6,916 bases of DNA from JAMCQB01 sp947085305 (lineage in GTDB: Bacteria > Nitrospirota > Thermodesulfovibrionia > Thermodesulfovibrionales > UBA9159), in NCBI GenBank assembly GCA_947085305.1, contig CAMTVV010000062.1, positions 1 to 6,916 on the forward strand, read 5' to 3'. Shown piece by piece: positions 4,590 through 6,916 of the stretch (its first letter is position 1; each line of letters starts with the position of its first letter). The translations under genes were made by a program, and so were the position numbers. Below the pieces are notes generated by a model, which searched no databases, had not been told where the DNA came from, and worked only from the letters and a program-made list of their open reading frames with translations.

Positions 4590-5468
4590 TCATCCCACAA
4601 TCTCAGTCCCAATTCCCTCTTTCGTAAAAATCTCAAGAAGGAGGCAGTGAGGCACCCTGCCGTCCACGATATGGGTCTTTTTCACCCCGCCGTCAAGGGC
4701 ACGGGCGCATGCCTGAACCTTTGGAAGCATGCCGCCGGTGACAGTGCCGTCATCCATGAGTTTCTTCACATTTTTCTTCGGGATCGTGGAGACTACGTTC
4801 CCCTTCTTGTCCTTGATCCCCGGCACATCAGTGAGAAGTATCAATTTCTCAGCCTTTAACGAAGATGCAACGGCAGAAGCAACGTAATCCGCATTAATAT
4901 TGAACGCCTGCCCGGCATTTCCCACGCCGATGGGAGAGATCACCGGGATAAACCCGTCCCTCTGGAGGGAGTCGAGGATGGCCGGCTCGATTGACTCAAC
5001 TTCGCCCACCAGCCCGATATCGATGGTCTCATCTTCTCCTGTGACAGACGCCCTTTTCATGAGCTTCTTTTTCGCCTTGATCAGCCCTCCATCCTTGCCG
5101 CTCAGTCCCACTGCCTTGCCGCCGTGACTGTTGATCAGGGCCACGATCTCTTTATTCACAAGGCCGCCCAGAACCATCTCAACAATATCCATGGTCTCCT
5201 TGTCAGTCACGCGCTGGCCGTGAACAAAGGCAGGCTCCTTCCCCATCTTTTTCATGGTCTCGCTGATCTTCGGTCCCCCGCCGTGAACAATCACAGGCCT
5301 GATGCCAATAAAGTTCAGTAGCACCACATCCTGCGCAAAGGAGTCCTTCAGCGCAGCCTCGACCTGCGCCGCGCCGCCGTACTTTATGACAAAGGTCTTC
5401 CCGTAGAAATTACGGATATACGGCAAAGAATCAATTAAGACCTGTGCCTTCTCAAGCAGTTTCTCCAT
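4590..5468 (-). CDS. argB: Acetylglutamate kinase ArgB
   Basis: A 292-residue amino acid kinase family enzyme. It phosphorylates N-acetyl-L-glutamate with ATP, the second step of arginine biosynthesis, in the cytoplasm. Motifs: K29 in VIKYGGAA (27-34), HGGGP (62-66), R86 in GQRVTD, FNINADYVA (189-197) with N190 and D193, LLTDVPG (211-217), GGMLPK (245-250), and HIVDGRVPHCLLLEIFT into GIGTE. The N-terminal helix of about 20 residues before the first strand, together with the GIGT end, resembles arginine-sensitive hexameric kinases, so feedback inhibition by arginine is likely (inference). The ATG at 5468 has AAAGGA 8 nt upstream (5477-5482), inside the last codons of the FmdE-family gene, whose stop is only 3 nt away. 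The two genes are therefore one operon with coupled translation. No other arg gene is in the window. Confidence 0.97.
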   Translation of the reverse strand: MEKLLEKAQVLIDSLPYIRNFYGKTFVIKYGGAAQVEAALKDSFAQDVVLLNFIGIRPVIVHGGGPKISETMKKMGKEPAFVHGQRVTDKETMDIVEMVLGGLVNKEIVALINSHGGKAVGLSGKDGGLIKAKKKLMKRASVTGEDETIDIGLVGEVESIEPAILDSLQRDGFIPVISPIGVGNAGQAFNINADYVASAVASSLKAEKLILLTDVPGIKDKKGNVVSTIPKKNVKKLMDDGTVTGGMLPKVQACARALDGGVKKTHIVDGRVPHCLLLEIFTKEGIGTEIVG

Positions 5469-5471
5469 GGT

Positions 5472-6059
5472 TCATGTCCTTTCAAAACAGGGGATACAGA
5501 CGATTTTTCCGTTCTTAACCCTTGACTTCGGCTCGGCTGTCTTTTCACCGCACATACCGCAGGAGAGGCTCTGATAGATCCTTGCCTCCTGAGGCAGGAG
5601 GATTTTCACTTTTGTGATTTTCAGCAACGCAGATTCCGGCGCCTCAAGGATGGCCTTTGTCTTCTTTGCCTTACGGTTATGGACCGCCCTCACTACCTCT
5701 TCCGAGCGGTCCCCCTGTGAGTAACGCCTCCATAATTCTTTTTCCTTTTCCGTTTCTTCAGGAGCGGTAAATTCTATGGATATCCGGATGGCGTTTCCCG
5801 AAGGCCTCTTCACAAAGGTATACGCCTGTTTTCCATAATCTTTGAAGATCAGATTCCCTTTCCCGAACGTACAGCCGGTGACAACCTGAATCGCATCCAC
5901 TGCGCAAGAGTCGTTCTCAACCAAGGCAACCAGTTCTTCATCCTCAGAGATATTTTCCATATCCATGGCCTGCAATGCCGCCAGCGCAACCCGGTACCCC
6001 AGTGCAAGGCCGGGACAACTGTGGCCGTGAAAGCTGATCACTTCCTCAAAACGTTTCAT
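5472..6059 (-). CDS. FmdE-family protein with C-terminal zinc ribbon
   Basis: A 195-residue protein matching the FmdE family, named for a protein associated with tungsten/molybdenum formylmethanofuran dehydrogenase. Residues 10-23, FHGHSCPGLALGYR, carry the signature H11, H13 and C15. ENDSCAVDAIQVVTGCTFGKGNL (48-70) adds C52 and C63, then YGKQAYTF follows; together these suggest a metal site. The region 100-150 is charged and helical. The C-terminus has C167, C170, C188 and C191 (CGMCG and CIPCF), a DksA/TraR-like zinc ribbon. The function in bacteria is not established; no molybdopterin or formylmethanofuran dehydrogenase gene is visible here, so 'subunit E' should not be taken literally. 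It is the first gene of a pair with argB (3-bp gap). The ATG at 6059 has only a distant GAGG, 13 nt away. Confidence 0.85.
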   Translation of the reverse strand: MKRFEEVISFHGHSCPGLALGYRVALAALQAMDMENISEDEELVALVENDSCAVDAIQVVTGCTFGKGNLIFKDYGKQAYTFVKRPSGNAIRISIEFTAPEETEKEKELWRRYSQGDRSEEVVRAVHNRKAKKTKAILEAPESALLKITKVKILLPQEARIYQSLSCGMCGEKTAEPKSRVKNGKIVCIPCFERT

Positions 6060-6229
6060 CGACAGGATTTTACCTCAAAAGAGGACCTTTTGTAAAAAGG
6101 CGCCTTTAATCCCTTCAATGCGGGTACATTTGTCAGAACATAAATAATTCCGAGATCTCCTGCCGAAGATGCAGCATTCTGCGGAACACAAATCACCCGT
6201 GGTATCCCTCTCTGTCCATTCGCACAAAG
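6060..6229. other. Intergenic region upstream of the FmdE-family gene, with palindromes
   Basis: This is 170 bp between the transporter stop and the FmdE-family start. AAAGGCGCCTTT (6096-6107) is a perfect 12-bp palindrome. CAAAAG (6076-6081) and CTTTTG (6087-6092) form a 6-bp hairpin just before the start codon. Both could be regulatory for the fmdE-like/argB pair, but no convincing -35/-10 pair is seen. A 52-codon cysteine-rich open frame on the minus strand crosses the region (see findings) and is not supported enough to call. Confidence 0.4.
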
Positions 6230-6866
6230 TCACTCATGATACGTCTCTTTTCCTTCAGCCGATGGCACCGGCGTCCTGAGATAGCGGAGGGCCGTCCAGA
6301 CCAGCATGAGCCCGAAAACTGATCTCAGCATCCCGTCCGGAAGAAAGTGCGCGATGCTTCCCCCAAGGTATGTTCCAAGAAACACCCCGGGAATCAATCC
6401 TCTCAGGAGGTTTGTTTCCAGATTACCAAAACGCATGTGCGTCCATGCTCCTGCGATTCCGGCAGGAACCATGGTTAAGAGGGAACTGCCTTGAGCGGTA
6501 TGCTGACCGAGGCCTACCAGGAGGACCATGACGGGGATCATCACTACCGCGCCGCCCACTCCCATCATGCCGGAGAGGAAGCCTGTCAGCGCACCCGCGG
6601 TGAGGAGCACCAGAACTTTGCTCCACCCTGCCGCGAAGTATACGACACGGGGAAGAAAAGGCTTAATAAACAGGAGACAGGAAACGACAATCAGAAAGGC
6701 TCCAAATGATCGCTTCAGTTTCCATTCAGCAAGAGAACTGGCGTGTCGGGCGCCCGCGTGGGCAGTGGCAATAGCCGTAGTCGCCAAAAGCGCGGAGGCC
6801 AGGACGTCCACCGAACCTTGCAACGCATAGGTGGCAGCGCCAACCAGCCCGACAAAGACCATGGCC
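6230..6866 (-). CDS. TauE/SafE-family membrane transporter, 5' end missing
   Basis: The 211 C-terminal residues of a TauE/SafE (sulfite exporter TauE-like) integral membrane protein, a family of putative exporters or permeases for sulfonates, sulfite and similar organic anions. The hallmark second-half repeat is visible: ALTGFLSGMMGVGGAVVMIP (92-111 of the fragment), then QGSSLLTMVPAGIAGAWTH (125-143), FGNL (146-149), and a Gly-rich helix LIPGVFLGTYLGGSIA. About six hydrophobic helices remain. The first-half repeat, roughly 50-60 residues in typical 250-270-residue members, is absent because the genomic sequence ends at 6866. An ATG at 6881-6883 opens the frame but lies in adapter sequence (it adds MCSSDL), so it is not a real start. 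Substrate cannot be inferred. The gene runs in the same direction as the FmdE-family gene and argB, 170 bp upstream. Confidence 0.9.
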
Positions 6867-6916
6867 AGATCGGAAGAGCACACGTCTGAACTCCAGTCAC
6901 CAACGAGAGCATCTCG
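6867..6916 (+). other. Illumina TruSeq adapter contamination at contig end
   Basis: The sequence from 6867 starts AGATCGGAAGAGC and continues for 34 bases (6867-6900) as the standard TruSeq read 1 3' adapter, ending CTCCAGTCAC. Then come a 10-base stretch CAACGAGAGC (6901-6910) in the index position and ATCTCG (6911-6916), the first bases of the P7 arm. The order adapter-index-P7 is exactly that of read-through from a short insert. In reverse translation it yields CSSDL and GVQTCALPI, well-known adapter peptides. This is not biological sequence. Confidence 0.98.

Noticed and set aside
6715..6912. Minus-strand 65-codon frame starting MLSLVTGVQTCALPI
   Set aside because: Its first part is translated adapter and the rest is an out-of-frame shadow of the transporter.

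Overview
This looks like the end of a metagenomic or draft-assembly contig from a mid-GC, Gram-negative-type bacterium. The gene set is ordinary chromosomal housekeeping plus a toxin-antitoxin pair. The LigA and ArgB sequences and the style of the short palindromic intergenic repeats suggest Nitrospirota or a deltaproteobacterial (Desulfobacterota-like) relative. That placement is impression only, since no search could be run.

Layout. Positions 1-811 hold a VapBC-type toxin-antitoxin operon with a readable promoter (TTGACA, 17 bp, TACACT). Three half-sites of an inverted repeat overlap the -10 and the leader. An AbrB-fold antitoxin follows, then a PIN-domain ribonuclease whose TTG start overlaps the antitoxin stop. 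The PIN protein carries a four-cysteine, zinc-ribbon-like insert in the middle of the nuclease fold. Positions 901-3386 hold ligA (complete NAD-dependent DNA ligase) and, 14 bp later, a YjbQ/UPF0047 protein. Positions 3387-3461 separate these from the convergent mtgA and contain a palindromic repeat. Positions 3462-4262 (minus strand) are mtgA, a monofunctional peptidoglycan glycosyltransferase. Positions 4263-4589 contain no gene: they hold the likely mtgA promoter, several hairpins and a nested cluster of short palindromic repeats that create spurious open frames. Positions 4590-6059 (minus) are a tightly coupled pair, an FmdE-family protein with a C-terminal zinc ribbon followed 3 bp later by argB. 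Positions 6230-6866 (minus) are the C-terminal part of a TauE/SafE membrane transporter.

The last 50 bases (6867-6916) are not genomic. They match the Illumina TruSeq read-through adapter, then a 10-base index-like stretch, then the start of the P7 arm. The transporter is therefore cut by the contig end, and any start codon called inside the adapter is artificial.

I found no clearly undescribed multi-gene system. The items most worth a second look are the zinc-ribbon insertion in the PIN toxin, the half-site architecture at the toxin-antitoxin promoter, the hairpin repeats whose stems differ but stay paired, and the FmdE-argB coupling.
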